NCBI GenBank assembly: GCA_955652255.1
Contig: CATPAW010000113.1
Coordinates: 1 to 21,019 of the forward strand
Reading direction: 5' to 3'
Length of the DNA stretch: 21,019 nt
Source of the DNA: an uncultured Chthoniobacterales bacterium
GTDB taxonomy: Bacteria; Verrucomicrobiota; Verrucomicrobiia; Chthoniobacterales; UBA10450
The translations under genes were made by a program, and so were the position numbers. The first letter of the stretch is position 1, and the number at the start of each line of letters is the position of its first letter. Under the pieces are notes generated by a model that was given only the letters and a program-made list of their open reading frames with translations, made no database searches and was not told the origin of the DNA. Positions 20,337-21,019 of the stretch are shown piece by piece.

Positions 20337-20585
20337 TTACGGCATCAGTTGATGAGCGCGCGGCGCGCGACGCCGGCTTTGTCCAGCCATCGCTTGCGCC
20401 ATTAATTTTTCGCCCTCTGTGACTTCACGCTGGCCGACCGAAGACGAGCAGCCGGTGCAGAGGTAATCGAAGATCTCTTTGCCCGGCAGAACTAAAAGCA
20501 GCCGCTCGCGCACCGGCATCGAGGCTTTGCACTTTTCGCAGTAGAGACTTGAGGCGGTGAAATTTTCAAACTGCGGCTGACTCAT
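20337..20585 (-). CDS. Small zinc-ribbon protein, unknown
   Basis: This encodes 82 residues. Two CxxC knuckles, YCEKC (about residues 15-19) and LCTGC (about 42-46), 27 residues apart, suggest one structural zinc site. Between them lies MPVRERLLLVLPGKEIFDY; the C-terminal part is a basic Arg/Gln/Ala tail. The ATG at 20585 (MSQPQFENFTASSLYCEKC) overlaps the adk stop by 20 nt, so translation is probably coupled; a start at 20603 would add six residues with less typical character. Only 6 nt separate it from fmt. No named family is recognised; its role in this translation/nucleotide operon is open. Confidence 0.75.
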   Translation of the reverse strand: MSQPQFENFTASSLYCEKCKASMPVRERLLLVLPGKEIFDYLCTGCSSSVGQREVTEGEKLMAQAMAGQSRRRAPRAHQLMP

Positions 20586-21019
20586 GATGGCCATCCACGC
20601 CATTCACGCTGGCGAGGATATCGAACAAAACTTTTGACGGCGCTTGCATTGCGTCAACCACCGTGACGCGATCCTCCGGATAATAATCGAGGACCGGTTT
20701 CGATTCCGATTCGTAAATGTCGAGGCGTCGTTGAATGACCTGCTCGTTGGCGTCGTCGAGGCGGTTGTCTTTGAGGGCGCGCTTTTTCAATCGCGTAAAC
20801 AGCGTCTCGCGGTTCGGACAGGAGAGATGAAACACTTTTTCGACTGAGATCATTTGCTCCATGATCTTCGCTTGGTTCACATTTCGCGGAATACCATCGA
20901 GCACGAGCGTGTCGATGTCCGGTTTGAATTTATGGGCGTCGACCGCGGCATCGATCGCAACTTTCCAAAGTTGAACGGTGACGTCGTCGGGCACGAGCTG
21001 GCCCTTGCCCGAATATTCC
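20566..21019 (-). CDS. adk: Adenylate kinase, N terminus outside window
   Basis: The last 150 or so codons of adenylate kinase, which balances ATP + AMP with 2 ADP. Readable parts: GKGQLVPDDVTVQLW (the AMP-site G-x-L-VPD motif), LVLDGIPRNVNQAKIMEQM (DGIPR for the usual DGFPR), and RLDDANEQVIQRRLDIYESE (R-x-DD plus the closing helix). The region before NRLDD (FTRLKKRALKDN) is short, so this is a short-LID form without the zinc-binding LID seen in many Gram-positive enzymes. The P-loop half lies beyond 21019. TGA at 20566-20568 overlaps the start of the zinc-ribbon gene. Confidence 0.92.
   Translation of the reverse strand, partial: EYSGKGQLVPDDVTVQLWKVAIDAAVDAHKFKPDIDTLVLDGIPRNVNQAKIMEQMISVEKVFHLSCPNRETLFTRLKKRALKDNRLDDANEQVIQRRLDIYESESKPVLDYYPEDRVTVVDAMQAPSKVLFDILASVNGVDGHHESAAV

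Overview
The window reads as a chromosomal, mostly housekeeping segment of a soil-type Verrucomicrobiota bacterium (Chthoniobacterales/Spartobacteria-like). That placement is inference from protein style: short secreted proteins, small conserved proteins of unknown function, DUF2071, DUF456, DUF421 and DUF3072 families, a short-form prolyl-tRNA synthetase, and intergenic hairpin repeats. The code is standard: TAA, TAG and TGA all end clear genes. I see no prophage, transposase, CRISPR array or defence locus.

Layout. 1-675 (-): 5' part of a secreted amidase running off the window. 819-1445 (+): two adjacent small secreted-protein genes, each broken by an in-frame stop. 1636-2085 (-): a lipoprotein. 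2284-2459 (-): tRNA-Arg(TCG) and tRNA-His(GTG). 2606-4718 (+): a secreted coiled-coil/TPR protein split by one frameshift. 4773-5483 (+): DUF2071. 5541-8417 (-): aconitase. 8509-9003 (-): peroxiredoxin. 9163-10003 (+): DUF456 membrane protein and a small anchored protein. 10044-10464 (+): RNase P RNA with its own promoter and terminator. 10542-12826 (-): frameshifted ComEA-like protein, class V aminotransferase, DUF421, DUF3072. 12937-13650 (+): membrane-anchored TPR protein. 13763-15113 (-): rpsI, rplM, and a small secreted protein with a signal-peptide frameshift. 15208-17862 (+): proS, a glutaredoxin and an uncharacterised membrane protein. 17956-21019 (-): adk (partial), a zinc-ribbon protein, fmt, pyrH and frr, transcribed in that order.

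How the genes fit together. The right third is a translation and nucleotide block: ribosomal proteins S9 and L13, prolyl-tRNA charging, initiator-tRNA formylation, ribosome recycling, UMP and AMP phosphorylation. The middle carries a TCA-cycle enzyme, a thiol peroxidase and RNase P RNA.

The most interesting structure is non-coding. (i) A hairpin repeat family beginning TGTAGCGG lies in three of five convergent gene gaps, and in two cases supplies the TAG stop codon of the upstream gene; in its best copy the two hairpin loops are complementary. (ii) Three near-identical 18-nt hairpins are embedded in rnpB. (iii) Three genes carry single-base frameshifts, two of them in 5-base homopolymers, so sequencing error must be excluded before calling them pseudogenes. 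I found no convincing undescribed multi-gene system.
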